Notes: generated by a model not told the origin, from the sequence alone. A DNA stretch of 64,000 nucleotides from Bacillus sp. cl95 (GCF_900115925.1 NZ_FOYF01000001.1:868001-932000); one strand, 5' to 3'. Positions 50,434 through 60,382 are shown, counted from the stretch's first letter. Numbers and translations: made by a program.

Positions 50434-51690
50434 ATGACAAAAAACAATAACAAATCTAAACATCTGGCTAGCATTTCACTTGCAATAATGGGAACAGGAT
50501 TTATTGCAACTATACCTTTTCAAGACTCTCTTTTTGGACGATTCCTACAAGGTGGGTTTGAAGCGGGGTTAGTAGGTGGTTTGGCCGACTGGTTTGCCGT
50601 TACTGCGTTATTCCGACATCCACTAGGAATTCCAATTCCCCACACTGCCCTTCTGCCTAAAAATAGACAAAGGATTACGAATGGAATTGTAAATATGCTT
50701 GAGAACGATTGGCTTACAAAAGAAAGCATTCGCGCAAAAATCAAAAATATGAATTTTACCGAAAAGGCATTGAATATTGCCGAAGAAAAAATTCAGACTG
50801 AAGTATTCCAAACGGCCATTACATCTATTCTTGTTCATAGCGTACAAGAGCTGAACGTTGAAAAGTTATCACCGTTTGTAGAAAAAGAATTAAAGTCTAA
50901 ATTAGAAACGGTGGATACCTTGAAAGTGTTGCAAGCTGCAGTTGAGCAAGTAACAACTCGTGAATACGAGGTGAAGGCACTCGACTTCGCTCTCAATGAG
51001 CTAGCAGTTTGGGCGAGTAAAGATAGCACAAAATTCCAGTTGGGAACGATGGCCATAGAATATATTGAAAACATGAAAATGGATGGCTTTATGCAAATTG
51101 CACTGCGTTCATTCAGTAATTTTATTAATGAAGAAAAGCTTGGGAGCCTTTTGCAAACATTCATATTAAGAAATGTGCGCGGTTTGCAGGAAAAGGATAA
51201 TCGTAATAGACAAATGGTCATTCAACAAATTCAGTCCGAATTAACGAAAACGCAAAACCTAGAAAAATTATCTGGAGAGCTAAACGGCTGGAAGCAACAA
51301 TTTATAGAGGATTGGCAGCCTGCGAATCAAATTACTGACATCTTGAAGCAATTTAAGGAAAGATTACTTCTCTTCATACAAGCACCAGAATTTTTTGGCG
51401 ATTTCGTTCTTCCTGCGATTCAGAAGCTACTGAGCAATACAAAGGCAGATAGCGAAAGAATGGCAAAAATGGAAGACTGGGTACAAAAACAAATTGCCAA
51501 TCTCGTAGAGAAAAATCACTCTGTTATCGGAAAACTTGTTCGTGAGAATTTAGACAAGCTTGACGATGCTACCATTACACAGATGGTCGAAAACAACGTA
51601 GGGAAAGATTTGCAATGGATTCGTGTAAACGGGGCACTTTGTGGTTTCTTGATTGGATTAGTATTAGTTGGGGTTAAATCATTTTTTTAG
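50434..51690 (+). CDS. DUF445 family membrane protein
   Basis: 418 residues. N-terminal hydrophobic region (about 10-60, GFEAGLVGGLADWFAVTALF with the HPLGIPIPHTALLPKNR motif typical of DUF445), a long helical middle and a single C-terminal helix (WIRVNGALCGFLIGLVLVGV). The family is widespread and uncharacterised. The ATG at 50434 has GAGGT upstream; an ATG at 50413 in the same frame is less likely. A strong terminator follows. Confidence 0.85.
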   Translation: MTKNNNKSKHLASISLAIMGTGFIATIPFQDSLFGRFLQGGFEAGLVGGLADWFAVTALFRHPLGIPIPHTALLPKNRQRITNGIVNMLENDWLTKESIRAKIKNMNFTEKALNIAEEKIQTEVFQTAITSILVHSVQELNVEKLSPFVEKELKSKLETVDTLKVLQAAVEQVTTREYEVKALDFALNELAVWASKDSTKFQLGTMAIEYIENMKMDGFMQIALRSFSNFINEEKLGSLLQTFILRNVRGLQEKDNRNRQMVIQQIQSELTKTQNLEKLSGELNGWKQQFIEDWQPANQITDILKQFKERLLLFIQAPEFFGDFVLPAIQKLLSNTKADSERMAKMEDWVQKQIANLVEKNHSVIGKLVRENLDKLDDATITQMVENNVGKDLQWIRVNGALCGFLIGLVLVGVKSFF

Positions 51691-51693
51691 TCC

Positions 51694-51732
51694 AAAAAGT
51701 GAGTGCTCTTTTCATTTGCACTCACTTTTTAT
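51694..51732. terminator. Terminator after the DUF445 gene
   Basis: AAAAAGTGAGTGC / GCACTCACTTTTT, 13 bp, T-rich on both strands, so probably shared with the converging kdp operon. Confidence 0.88.
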
Positions 51733-51796
51733 TTTCCTTTTTAATTACTTACTAAATAAAAATACTAATTACGATCCCCTTTCCCTATTATCCTTT

Positions 51797-54166
51797 TCAA
51801 TATTTAAGATCACTTTTGTTACTGTCCATTGTTTCCGGTTTATGATCAGCAACAACTAATACATCTAAATGACGTACCGCTCTAAGTAATTTTTGCACCA
51901 CCGATCCTTTAAGAACTTCCTCTAATCTTCTCCGAGCTGAATGACCGATAATCACTTGCGTTGCATTTTTTTCCTTTAATCGTTCCACTAGCTCTCCTAC
52001 CACTTGTCGGCGTTGAGTAGTTTCGTACATTTCAAAGATTCCTCCGAGCCGTTCTGTCAAAATTTTAATATTCTCTAAACTCCTCTCTTCCTCCTCAGTT
52101 AGAGGTGAATGATGTTTGACATAAACCACATACCATACCGCTTTTAACCTATAGGCGATACGAAACCCGCGCCTAATGAGACTTTCACTATCCGTGCGCA
52201 GATTTACACAAACAAAAATTACCTCCTGTTTTCTCCATGGCCCCCTTAAAGTCCGTCTCGTCTCCAATGATTCAAGCCTTTCATCAACATCATCCGCTAC
52301 CTCGCGTAAAGCTAATTCACGTAAAGCAATAAGGTTACCAGTTTTAAAAAAATGATTCAGCGCTTGTTCCACTTTTTCCTTCGCATAGATATTTCCTTCA
52401 CGCATTCGTTGCTGAAGCGATTTTGGAGAAATATCAATAAGCTCTATTTCATCTGCAACTCTCAAAACATGGTCTGGTACAGTTTCCCGAACTCGAACCC
52501 CAGTAATTTGTTCCACACTGTCATTTAGGCTTTCTAGATGTTGGATGTTCATCGTTGAAATAACCGAAATTCCCGCTTTTAAGATTTCTTCAACATCTTG
52601 ATATCGTTTTTTATTTTTACTCCCGGGTACATTTGTATGAGCTAATTCATCTACAAGCACAACCTCTGGATTTCTTTTGATAATGGTTTCTGTGTCCATT
52701 TCTTCCAGGAAAACATTTTTATAGCTTATTTTTTTCCTTTGAATCAATTCTAGGGAACCAATTTGTTCCGATGTTTCTTTTCTTGCATGTGTTTCGATTA
52801 GTCCAATTATGATATCGATGCCTTTTCTTTTTAAGAGGTTCGCCTCACGTAGCATTGTATAGGTCTTTCCAACACCGGGGGCAGCTCCGATATATACTTT
52901 TAAATGGCCTCGTCTAATCTTATCTATTTTCTCTTCTACTTCTTTATGGGACATACGGCGGTATGGATTCTTAACAATTTCTTTATTCCATTTAGCAGGA
53001 ATTACTCTTTCTCCATTTTTTTCTGCTCGATCAGCTACAATAAATACATCCATGTTTCTCGTTTTACGTAGTATTCTATTAATAATAGATCCATGGATAA
53101 TTTCCTCCCAACGACTTCGTTTTGATTGTCCCATCACAATTCTAGTAACATTATTATTAGTCGCATAGGTTACAATTTCCTCGGCTACATCATCAGTTGT
53201 TAATGGTAATTCTTCAAATTTCCCTCCTACTTTATCAACTAGCTTTATAATGGACCTTCGAAAAGTCTCCTCGTCTTTGGAGAGTTTCATTGCAGGAGAG
53301 CGAAAACATACAACAAATAACTCTCCACCTAGTCGTTTTGCAATTTGTTGTCCTCGGCGTATTAAGATGGATCCATTCCAGTGGTATTGGACAGATACAA
53401 GCACTAGCTCCGAGGCTCCAGATGGTCCAATTAATCCCTGCTTCTCACGATAATCGTCTAGTTCATCATTTACTTCTCCTGCTAAAAAACGTAATGAAAG
53501 TTCTCGTAATACAGCCAAATTATCTCTTCTGAATAAATTTTGTTGCTTACTTTTCTCTTCATGTCCTTCATTAATAGAACCTTCTTGAAAACGATTAAGT
53601 ATTTGTTCAGGAGTAACATCTAGAAGCTTAACCTCATCCGCCATTGCTAGAGTGTTATCTGGTAGACATTGGTCAACTTGAACCTTAACACCTAATAATT
53701 TTTCCGCTACCTCTTTTACACCTTCTAATTCATAGATGTTTATGGTTGTTAATACACTAATGTTATTGCTCATAATCATTAACACATCATCAAGTCTTCT
53801 CTTATTCAAAGCATTAGGTCGATTACGATGTGACAAAGAATCGACAAGTACTACCTCAGGATTTCTTTCAATTATGGCTGTTACATCCAAATCCTGTTTA
53901 ATGTTTCCATTGTCCGTCCACTCAATCGGTGAAATTATTTCTAGATCTCCTATTTGTTCAACGGTTTTAGGACGATCTGAGGCACTAACTATTCCTATTA
54001 CCACATCAATTGATTTTTTCTTAAGTTCATTTCCTTCCAATAACATATGAAAGGTCTTTCCAGATCCAGAAACTGCACCTAGAATAATTTTTAGACGACC
54101 TCGATTGATTTTGTAAATGGAATGTAAAAATTCTTCGGGAGATTTCCTTCGAAACTTTTCTGCCAT
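51797..54166 (-). CDS. Tandem-duplicated KdpD sensor protein without kinase
   Basis: 789 residues made of two successive copies of the cytoplasmic KdpD input region, each a KdpD N-terminal domain plus a universal-stress (USP) domain: about 1-375 and 396-780. The second copy is canonical (GAAPGVGKTYTML, VLVDELAHTNVPGSKNKKR, then VIIGHSARRRLEEVLKGSV). The first is diverged (GAVSGSGKTFHML, VLVDSLSHRNRPNALNKRR, then IVMGQSKRSRWEEIIHGSI). There are no membrane helices, HisKA or ATPase domains and no KdpE gene nearby. USP domains of KdpD can bind c-di-AMP. It closes the kdp operon. Confidence 0.88.
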   Translation of the reverse strand: MAEKFRRKSPEEFLHSIYKINRGRLKIILGAVSGSGKTFHMLLEGNELKKKSIDVVIGIVSASDRPKTVEQIGDLEIISPIEWTDNGNIKQDLDVTAIIERNPEVVLVDSLSHRNRPNALNKRRLDDVLMIMSNNISVLTTINIYELEGVKEVAEKLLGVKVQVDQCLPDNTLAMADEVKLLDVTPEQILNRFQEGSINEGHEEKSKQQNLFRRDNLAVLRELSLRFLAGEVNDELDDYREKQGLIGPSGASELVLVSVQYHWNGSILIRRGQQIAKRLGGELFVVCFRSPAMKLSKDEETFRRSIIKLVDKVGGKFEELPLTTDDVAEEIVTYATNNNVTRIVMGQSKRSRWEEIIHGSIINRILRKTRNMDVFIVADRAEKNGERVIPAKWNKEIVKNPYRRMSHKEVEEKIDKIRRGHLKVYIGAAPGVGKTYTMLREANLLKRKGIDIIIGLIETHARKETSEQIGSLELIQRKKISYKNVFLEEMDTETIIKRNPEVVLVDELAHTNVPGSKNKKRYQDVEEILKAGISVISTMNIQHLESLNDSVEQITGVRVRETVPDHVLRVADEIELIDISPKSLQQRMREGNIYAKEKVEQALNHFFKTGNLIALRELALREVADDVDERLESLETRRTLRGPWRKQEVIFVCVNLRTDSESLIRRGFRIAYRLKAVWYVVYVKHHSPLTEEEERSLENIKILTERLGGIFEMYETTQRRQVVGELVERLKEKNATQVIIGHSARRRLEEVLKGSVVQKLLRAVRHLDVLVVADHKPETMDSNKSDLKY

Positions 54167-54226
54167 ATACTTTTCCCTCTCTTTAAACTTACGCGAAAAC
54201 TTTCAAAGATAAATAAACTGTTAAAA

Positions 54227-54634
54227 TTACATGACGAATAAGCTTTTGGCACAATACTCTATAATTTCTCTTCTTCTAATGATGCCAATGAATGTTTTAT
54301 TGTCATCCACGACTGGAACAAAATTTTGTTCCAATGACTTTAGGATGATGTCTTCCATTTCTGAGTTAATCGAAATGGCTTTATTTTTTTTATGAAGAGG
54401 AATATCTCTTAACCAAATCTTATTGGTACTTTCAAAAGTAAAATTTGGTGTATTCTTTACCTTCCATAATAGATCTCCTTCTGTAAGAGTACCGATGTAC
54501 CTTCCCTCACAATCTATTAGTGGCACAGCTGAATACCTGTGATATTCCATCTTTTCTAGTGCTTGCCTCATTGTTGATTCGTATTTGATGTATGCTACTT
54601 CATTCTTGGGTATGAGAAAAAATGCTATATTCAC
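54227..54634 (-). CDS. Two-CBS-domain protein in the kdp operon
   Basis: 135 residues made of a pair of CBS domains: TMRQALEKMEYHRYSAVPLID...IGTLTEGDLLW and KNKAISINSEMEDIILKSLEQNF...FIGIIRRREII (split here for length). CBS pairs bind adenine nucleotides, including c-di-AMP in some K+ transport regulators. It lies between kdpC and the KdpD-like gene, separated from kdpC by a hairpin terminator, so it may be expressed at a lower level than the pump. Role in potassium sensing is inference. Confidence 0.82.
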   Translation of the reverse strand: MNIAFFLIPKNEVAYIKYESTMRQALEKMEYHRYSAVPLIDCEGRYIGTLTEGDLLWKVKNTPNFTFESTNKIWLRDIPLHKKNKAISINSEMEDIILKSLEQNFVPVVDDNKTFIGIIRRREIIEYCAKSLFVM

Positions 54635-54682
54635 AATAACAACAGTCCTCCAAAATTACTCGGTGCTTAACTATTTATTTTT

Positions 54683-54712
54683 TGAAAAAAGGAGAGTACA
54701 GTACTCTCCTTC
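54683..54712 (-). terminator. Terminator between kdpC and the CBS gene
   Basis: Perfect AAGGAGAGTAC / GTACTCTCCTT stem around a single A, then TTTTTTCAAAAA on the minus strand. It would end or reduce transcription after the pump genes. Confidence 0.8.
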
Positions 54713-54720
54713 TCAACATA

Positions 54721-55272
54721 TTACATTTGGTCAAGAGCCATGTTTAACTCTAAAACGTTGACCCGAGGTTCACCAAAAATACCCAGTTGTCGACCTTCTG
54801 TCTTCTCTTTAATTAATTGAAGCAATTCTTTTTCGTCTATGCCTCTTATCTCCGCGATTCTCGAGACTTGAATTTTGGCTGCTAACGGAGAAATATGCGG
54901 ATCCAGTCCCGATCCTGAATTTGTTAAAAGATCTGCAGGGATATCTTCTTTCTTCACTTCTAGATTTGCTGCAAGGAAGGCTTCAATATCCTTTTTTGTA
55001 CGTTCAATCATAGCTTCATTCGAAGGTGCATAGTTGCCAGAGCCAGAACCTGCTGCATTATATTCTATAGAAGATACTCGCCCGGAAAAATATTTCGGAT
55101 CTTTAAACATCTGGCCGATTAATTCTGAACCGATTACTTTTCCATCACTTTCAATCAAACTTCCTTCTGCTTTTGCCGGCATTGCTAAATTAGAAATACC
55201 GGTTACTGCCATAGGGTAGCCTATCCCACAAACGATTAACAGCACCAGACTGATTCTTAGATTTTTCAACAC
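54721..55272 (-). CDS. kdpC: Potassium-transporting ATPase subunit KdpC
   Basis: 183 residues. One N-terminal helix (about 5-27) and an extracytoplasmic domain with PMAVTGISNLAMPAKAEGSL, GQMFKDPKYFSGRVS, SGSGNYAPSN and the conserved GSGLDPHISP motif. KdpC couples and stabilises the KdpFABC complex. It follows kdpB by 26 bases; the start is GTG with AGGGTGAT upstream. Confidence 0.93.
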   Translation of the reverse strand: MLKNLRISLVLLIVCGIGYPMAVTGISNLAMPAKAEGSLIESDGKVIGSELIGQMFKDPKYFSGRVSSIEYNAAGSGSGNYAPSNEAMIERTKKDIEAFLAANLEVKKEDIPADLLTNSGSGLDPHISPLAAKIQVSRIAEIRGIDEKELLQLIKEKTEGRQLGIFGEPRVNVLELNMALDQM

Positions 55273-55298
55273 TTTACCATCACCCTTTATTAGATTAT

Positions 55299-57326
55299 TT
55301 AAATAAACAAGCTCAATGCGATATCGATCACTTTAATACCAATAAACGGAACTAACACTCCACCAAAACCGTAAATGAACAAATTGCGATTTAATAATTT
55401 CGTTGCACTCATTGGAATATATTTAACGCCTCTCATAGCTAATGGAATCAGCAATGGTATAATGATTGCGTTAAAAATCAGAGCTGATAAAATCGCGCTT
55501 TCTGGGGTTTGAAGGTTCATAATATTAAGTGAAGCCATTTCAGGTATTGCAATCATAAACATGGCAGGAATGATGGCAAAATATTTAGCAACATCGTTAG
55601 CAATACTAAATGTAGTCAGAGCTCCGCGAGTCATCAATAGCTGTTTCCCAATCGAAATGACTTCGATTATTTTTGTTGGATCAGAGTCTAGATCAACCAT
55701 GTTTGCAGCTTCCTTTGCTGCCATAGTACCGCTATTCATAGCAAGACCAACATCGGCTTGGGCGAGAGCTGGGGCATCGTTTGTTCCATCGCCTGTCATA
55801 GCAACCAATTTTCCTTCTGATTGTTCTCTTTTGATAACAGCAATCTTATCTTCAGGTTTTGCCTCTGCGATAAAATCATCCACGCCAGCTTCTTTAGCAA
55901 TGGTTGCTGCAGTTAGGGGATTGTCCCCTGTACACATGACTGTTTTAATTCCCATTTTTCGTAATTCATTAAATCTTTCTCTCATACCAGGCTTAACTGT
56001 ATCCTTCAAATATATTAGACCTAATATACGATTTCCATCTGCTACCGCTAACGGAGTTCCACCTTCCATTGCGATTTTCCTTGTTTTTTCTTCAAGATCT
56101 CTAGGTATTTGCCCACCTTGTTTTTTCACATATTCTTTTATTGCGTCAACTGCCCCTTTACGTACTGCAAGGCCATCTGAAAAATTAGTACCACTCATCC
56201 GAGTTTCTGCAGTAAATTCCACTCCCTCTGTGCCATGAATCTCAGGAAAGGTAGCATTTAATTTTCTTCCTAGTTCAATGATAGATCGTCCTTCAGGAGT
56301 TTCATCATGTAGCGAACTAGCCACCGCTGCTCGATTGAGATCATCCTTTGTTATGTTTTCTACCGGAACAAATGAAGAAGCCATTCGGTTACCATGTGTA
56401 ATCGTCCCAGTTTTATCAAGGATGATCGTATTAATATCTCCTGCGGCTTCAACAGCTTTTCCTGACATTGCGATTACATTAAATTGTGTAACACGGTCCA
56501 TCCCAGCAATCCCAATTGCCGAGAGAAGTCCACCAATCGTTGTTGGTATTAAGCAAACCAACAGTGCAATCAGGGTTGCAACCGGAATAGTTGCATTTAC
56601 AAAAGATGAAATAGGAACAAGTGTCGTACAAACAATCAGGAATATTAATGTTAGACTGACCAAAAGCGTATTTAATGCGATTTCATTAGGTGTTTTTTGG
56701 CGTTTTGCACCTTCTACAAGGCTAATCATTCGATCAATGAATGATTCTCCAGGATCTGCAGTAATTTTCACTTTAATGCTGTCACTAGTGACTCTAGTAC
56801 CACCTGTTACAGAGCTGAAATCACCGCCAGATTCCTTGATAACAGGAGCTGATTCACCGGTAATGGCTGATTCATCTACAGAGGCAACGCCTTCAATGAC
56901 TTCTCCGTCCCCAGGAATCATTTCGTTTGCTTCTACGAGAACTATATCTCCTTTACGCAATTCTGTAGAATCTACGATTTTATAAGAATGATCTTTTTGT
57001 AACCTTCTCGCTTTTGTATCTTGCTTTGTTTTCTTTAAACTGTCAGCTTGCGCTTTCCCTCTGCCTTCAGCTAATGCTTCAGCAAAATTTGCGAATAAGA
57101 TTGTAATAAATAAGATGCTGCTAACTACTCCGTTATACAATGCGTCTGATTTTTCTCCAAAAATGGATGGGAAAATCGTCAACAGAAGGGTGATGACAAA
57201 ACCTACTTCTACTACAAACATAACTGGATTTTTCAACATTACAATCGGATTAAGTTTTCTAAATGACTCTTTTATCGCATTTGTAACAATATCATTACTA
57301 AGCGTATTTTTACGCGTTGTGTTCAT
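55299..57326 (-). CDS. kdpB: Potassium-transporting P-type ATPase KdpB
   Basis: 675 residues. It has the actuator motif ITGESAPV, the phosphorylation motif DKTGTIT with the catalytic aspartate near residue 307, the nucleotide-binding KGA region ([12 protein letters not shown]) and the hinge [18 protein letters not shown]. KdpB hydrolyses ATP to drive K+ uptake through KdpA. AAAGGAG precedes the ATG. Position between kdpA and kdpC is standard. Confidence 0.97.
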   Translation of the reverse strand: MNTTRKNTLSNDIVTNAIKESFRKLNPIVMLKNPVMFVVEVGFVITLLLTIFPSIFGEKSDALYNGVVSSILFITILFANFAEALAEGRGKAQADSLKKTKQDTKARRLQKDHSYKIVDSTELRKGDIVLVEANEMIPGDGEVIEGVASVDESAITGESAPVIKESGGDFSSVTGGTRVTSDSIKVKITADPGESFIDRMISLVEGAKRQKTPNEIALNTLLVSLTLIFLIVCTTLVPISSFVNATIPVATLIALLVCLIPTTIGGLLSAIGIAGMDRVTQFNVIAMSGKAVEAAGDINTIILDKTGTITHGNRMASSFVPVENITKDDLNRAAVASSLHDETPEGRSIIELGRKLNATFPEIHGTEGVEFTAETRMSGTNFSDGLAVRKGAVDAIKEYVKKQGGQIPRDLEEKTRKIAMEGGTPLAVADGNRILGLIYLKDTVKPGMRERFNELRKMGIKTVMCTGDNPLTAATIAKEAGVDDFIAEAKPEDKIAVIKREQSEGKLVAMTGDGTNDAPALAQADVGLAMNSGTMAAKEAANMVDLDSDPTKIIEVISIGKQLLMTRGALTTFSIANDVAKYFAIIPAMFMIAIPEMASLNIMNLQTPESAILSALIFNAIIIPLLIPLAMRGVKYIPMSATKLLNRNLFIYGFGGVLVPFIGIKVIDIALSLFI

Positions 57327-57360
57327 ATAGGAATACTCCTTTACTTTCTGTTTTCTATCG

Positions 57361-59034
57361 TTATCGTATGGTCAGCCATTCAGCTATAGGACCTAGTGCA
57401 AGCACTGGGAAGAAGGTTAATGCTCCGACAATTAATACCGTTGCTACAAGAATGACCAAGAATGTGCTGTTATCTGTTTTAAAAGTTCCTAGCGTTTCCG
57501 GTACCGGTTTTTTTGACAACAATGACCCTGCTACCGCAATCATGGCAATCATTGAGAAGTATCGGCCAAACAACATGACCAGACCTGTTGAAATATTCCA
57601 AAACGGGGTATTATCACCTAAGCCCTCAAATCCAGAACCGTTGTTGGCAGCTGATGAAGTGAACTCATACACTACCTGTGAAATACCGTGAAAGCCTGGA
57701 TTTGAGATTGCAACTGTTCCCATATTGGTTGCCAGGGCAATGGCAGAAGGAACTAATATGATCAGTGGATGAATCAAGATGGTTATCGCAATCAATATCA
57801 TTTCCTTCGCTTCAATTTTCCGTCCCAGGAATTCTGGGGTACGACCAACCATTAGGCCCGCTAAGAATACCGCCAAAATGGCATACATTAAAATATTGAT
57901 GGTTCCAACACCGTCTCCACCAAACACACAGTTCAACATCATTTCTCCAAGTGGGACAAGACCTCCAAGCGGTGTTAGGGTATCATGCATATTGTTTACT
58001 GTACCTGTTGTAGCTGCCGTTGTTACCGCTGTAAATAGTGCACTTTGGGCAATACCAAATCGTACTTCTTTTCCTTCCATACTGCCGTTCTCCTGAGATA
58101 AGCCTATTGCCTCTAGGGCAGGATTTCCACCTGCTTCACTAAAGTAAGCAAGGGATAAGAACCCAAGGAACATGATGCTCATCGCAGTGAATAAGATCAT
58201 TCCCTGCTTGCGGTTTCTGCTCATTCGACCATAAGCAAATGGCAATGAAGCTGGAATTAAGAACATTGAAATAATTTCGATTACGTTTGAAAGCGGTGTA
58301 GGATTTTCAAATGGATGTGCAGAGTTTACTCCAAAGAAACCTCCCCCGTTTGTTCCTAAGTGTTTAATAGATTCTAATGAAGCGACAGGCCCGCGGGCTA
58401 TCTGCTGCTCCGCTCCCTCAATCGTATTTACTGTAACTGTTGGGTCCATTGTTTGCGGAACTCCCTGACCGACTAGGAAAAGCGCAACCAGTACCGATAA
58501 CGGCAATAGAATACGAGTGTGTGTACGAACTAAATCAACATAAAAGTTTCCAATACTCTTTTGTCCTGTTATACCTCTGAAAAAAGCGATACAAAGAGCC
58601 AGCCCTGTAGCAGGGGTAGTAAACATTAAGAATATGATGACCATCATTTGCGATAAGTAAGAAAGACCAGATTCTCCACTATAATGCTGAAGATTGGTAT
58701 TAGTCAAAAAGCTTGAAATGGTATTAAAAGATAGCAGCGGATCCATAGTAACTATGTCACTAGGATTACCAGGCAAAATGTGCTGGAAACGCACAATGAT
58801 ATACCCTAGTCCGAACATGACAAGATTACTTATTAAGAGTGCTTTGGCGTACTCTTTCCATTTCATTTCGGTTTGCTGTATGCCTGAGATTTTATAAATC
58901 ACCTTTTCTATGCCGCCGAAAACCCTATCGAGTTTTGTTGATTCCAAAGAAAAGACTGAAGCTATGTATCGCCCCATTGGAATGGCAAAGATAACAACCA
59001 GAGCCAGTACCAAGGCTATTTGTAAAAAATCCAT
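57361..59034 (-). CDS. kdpA: Potassium-transporting ATPase subunit KdpA
   Basis: 557 residues, about ten membrane helices, the K+-selective channel-like subunit. Selectivity-filter segments are visible in four places, for example [49 protein letters not shown] and [11 protein letters not shown]. The ATG at 59034 has GGAGGG seven bases upstream; the open frame to 59088 overlaps kdpF and is not used. Confidence 0.97.
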   Translation of the reverse strand: MDFLQIALVLALVVIFAIPMGRYIASVFSLESTKLDRVFGGIEKVIYKISGIQQTEMKWKEYAKALLISNLVMFGLGYIIVRFQHILPGNPSDIVTMDPLLSFNTISSFLTNTNLQHYSGESGLSYLSQMMVIIFLMFTTPATGLALCIAFFRGITGQKSIGNFYVDLVRTHTRILLPLSVLVALFLVGQGVPQTMDPTVTVNTIEGAEQQIARGPVASLESIKHLGTNGGGFFGVNSAHPFENPTPLSNVIEIISMFLIPASLPFAYGRMSRNRKQGMILFTAMSIMFLGFLSLAYFSEAGGNPALEAIGLSQENGSMEGKEVRFGIAQSALFTAVTTAATTGTVNNMHDTLTPLGGLVPLGEMMLNCVFGGDGVGTINILMYAILAVFLAGLMVGRTPEFLGRKIEAKEMILIAITILIHPLIILVPSAIALATNMGTVAISNPGFHGISQVVYEFTSSAANNGSGFEGLGDNTPFWNISTGLVMLFGRYFSMIAMIAVAGSLLSKKPVPETLGTFKTDNSTFLVILVATVLIVGALTFFPVLALGPIAEWLTIR

Positions 59035-59059
59035 TTTATTTCCCTCCGCGTAAAAAAAA

Positions 59060-59137
59060 TTAATATTTTTCTGGATGAATAAGTGCATCCATTAAATAAA
59101 GGGTTAAGCCGCCTACAATGCACATTAATAGAATCAT
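59060..59137 (-). CDS. kdpF: KdpF small subunit
   Basis: 25 residues: one helix (ILLMCIVGGLTLYLMDALI) and the typical KdpF ending HPEKY. KdpF stabilises the KdpABC complex in the membrane. GGGAGCGG precedes the ATG, and its start overlaps the stop of the preceding small gene by four bases (ATGA). Confidence 0.9.
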   Translation of the reverse strand: MILLMCIVGGLTLYLMDALIHPEKY

Positions 59138-59241
59138 GATTTTCCGCTCCCTTGATCATCTATTACGATTTCACAAAACTTAATAAAACCAAAAAACATC
59201 GCAAAACTAAGTACAATAAGTCCAATAGATACAAAATCCAT
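59134..59241 (-). CDS. 35-residue membrane peptide upstream of kdpF
   Basis: The product has one helix (VSIGLIVLSFAMFFGFI) followed by KFCEIVIDDQGSGKS. AAGGAG eight bases before the ATG and ATGA overlap with kdpF argue that it is translated and coupled to the pump genes. I do not know a named family for it; an accessory peptide of the Kdp complex is a reasonable guess. Confidence 0.72.
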   Translation of the reverse strand: MDFVSIGLIVLSFAMFFGFIKFCEIVIDDQGSGKS

Positions 59242-59321
59242 TTTTTGCTCTCCTTCCACTAAATGAAAATAAAACGTTAAATTTTCTTCCTAAGATGCTT
59301 TTACTATTCACCTCCTCTAAT

Positions 59322-59710
59322 TTAAGAATTTTCCTCATTTTGTTTCGGAAACCAATGATAGGTTCTGCAATGTGGCCAGCTCATAATTACGTAATCGGCT
59401 CCCAATTTTTTATAAAGAAAATTGCTTCCATGGTCCTGAGTGACAACGAAAATGGTTCCTAAAAACCATTCTGAAAGAAAAGAAGTGCAAATAATTCCAG
59501 CTGATAAACCTTCAGGTAAAAGATATACTCGCTTGTAGCCGCTTAATTTTCTATGCTCTTGAAAATTCTCAATCTCTTTTACCAACTTTGTAAATATAAA
59601 AATTGTTCATACGGCAAAATCGTGATCAATTCATTTGAGACGTAACGATAAGAATAATTAACTACTGATGAAAACAGCTCCCCTTTTCCAATGAGTAAAA
59701 TATTGTCCAT
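59322..59710 (-). pseudogene. Split RCK/TrkA-N-like gene in the kdp operon
   Basis: Two frames make one protein. The first (59710 to 59579, 43 residues: MDNILLIGKGELFSSVV... ending FLYLQSW) starts after AAAGGAG. The second (59585 to 59322) begins VKEIENFQEH and continues to FVVTQDHGSNFLYKKLGADY. A one-base shift at about 59583 would join them into a 130-residue protein. A beta-strand-Gly-x-Gly start and GADYVI-like end suggest a nucleotide-binding RCK_N-type domain, though weakly. It may be a recent frameshift, a sequencing error, or two coupled frames: TTG and TAA overlap. Confidence 0.55.
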
Positions 59711-59793
59711 GCACTTTTTCTCCTTTGAACGATTGCTTCTGGTGTTTTCTTACTCCCTCTCAACTTTTCTCATGACTGGAAACCTGCAAAAGA

Positions 59794-59924
59794 ACAAAAA
59801 AATAGACCAATGCTTACTCTTCCTCCGGTTCGTTTCTATAGGCAAACGATCATAGATGCTGAAAACATCATGACTGTTTGCATATAGAAACAAACATTAC
59901 GGAGAAAAAGCACTCATTGGTCTA
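59794..59924 (-). terminator. Giant 122-nt hairpin with T tract in the kdp leader
   Basis: An imperfect inverted repeat pairs TAGACCAATG/CATTGGTCTA, CTCCG/CGGAG, GTTTCTATA/TATAGAAAC and CAAAC/GTTTG in register. On the minus strand it is followed by TTTTTTTG, like an oversized intrinsic terminator. It lies after the c-di-AMP riboswitch and before the first kdp-operon gene. Confidence 0.65.
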
Positions 59925-60068
59925 CTTAACGCCCAGCAAGCATATAGCTCTCTTTGCGTTCTGTCTTCCAAATTACTTTTTCTTTTCTTAAAATAGGCAA
60001 CAAAAAAAGACCCATTTTACAATCTCAAGTTGCTCTTCTGCTGTTTAATGACAACAAAAAAGCCCCCT

Positions 60069-60092
60069 GAAAAAGGTGGTCTTATGACCTCC
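60069..60092 (-). terminator. Terminator of the c-di-AMP riboswitch
   Basis: Minus-strand GG.GGTC / GACC.CC with one A-A mismatch, loop ATAA, followed by TTTTT. Confidence 0.75.
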
Positions 60093-60221
60093 CTCGCTTT
60101 AGCCGACGAAGTTAGCTGACGGGTAGGATGGCGAAAGAGTTACTCATCCCTTCTGCGTATGGCAGAATTAACCCCAAATAATTGGTTCCTCCGTTCCTGA
60201 TTTCTCAGGATTGAGCCGTAT
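60091..60221 (-). promoter_or_regulatory. c-di-AMP (ydaO-yuaA) riboswitch
   Basis: On the minus strand the conserved blocks occur in order: CCTGAGAAATCAGG, GGAGGAACC, GGGGTTAATTC, CTCTTTCGCC and ACCCGTCAGCTAACTTCGT then CGGC. These are the ydaO-yuaA pattern. High c-di-AMP should cause termination and lower kdp expression, as reported for other Bacillus K+ transporters. The aptamer edges are approximate. Confidence 0.9.
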
Positions 60222-60382
60222 ATGAAGTTGCTGATTACAATGTAATGATATTCCTGAAGCATTCGTTTGTAAATAGGTAAAAAACACAAAAAAAGTTTAA
60301 ATTTCTTTATTTATCCTAATAAAAACGAATATTACTTAATATTCCTCATCTTTTCTCACTATTTCTAAGATTCTAGTAGTTA

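Noticed and set aside
55561-56985. Two long plus-strand frames (225 and 235 codons) antisense to kdpB
   Set aside because: They mirror the codons of the clear kdpB gene on the opposite strand, and neither has a convincing ribosome binding site or a family pattern.
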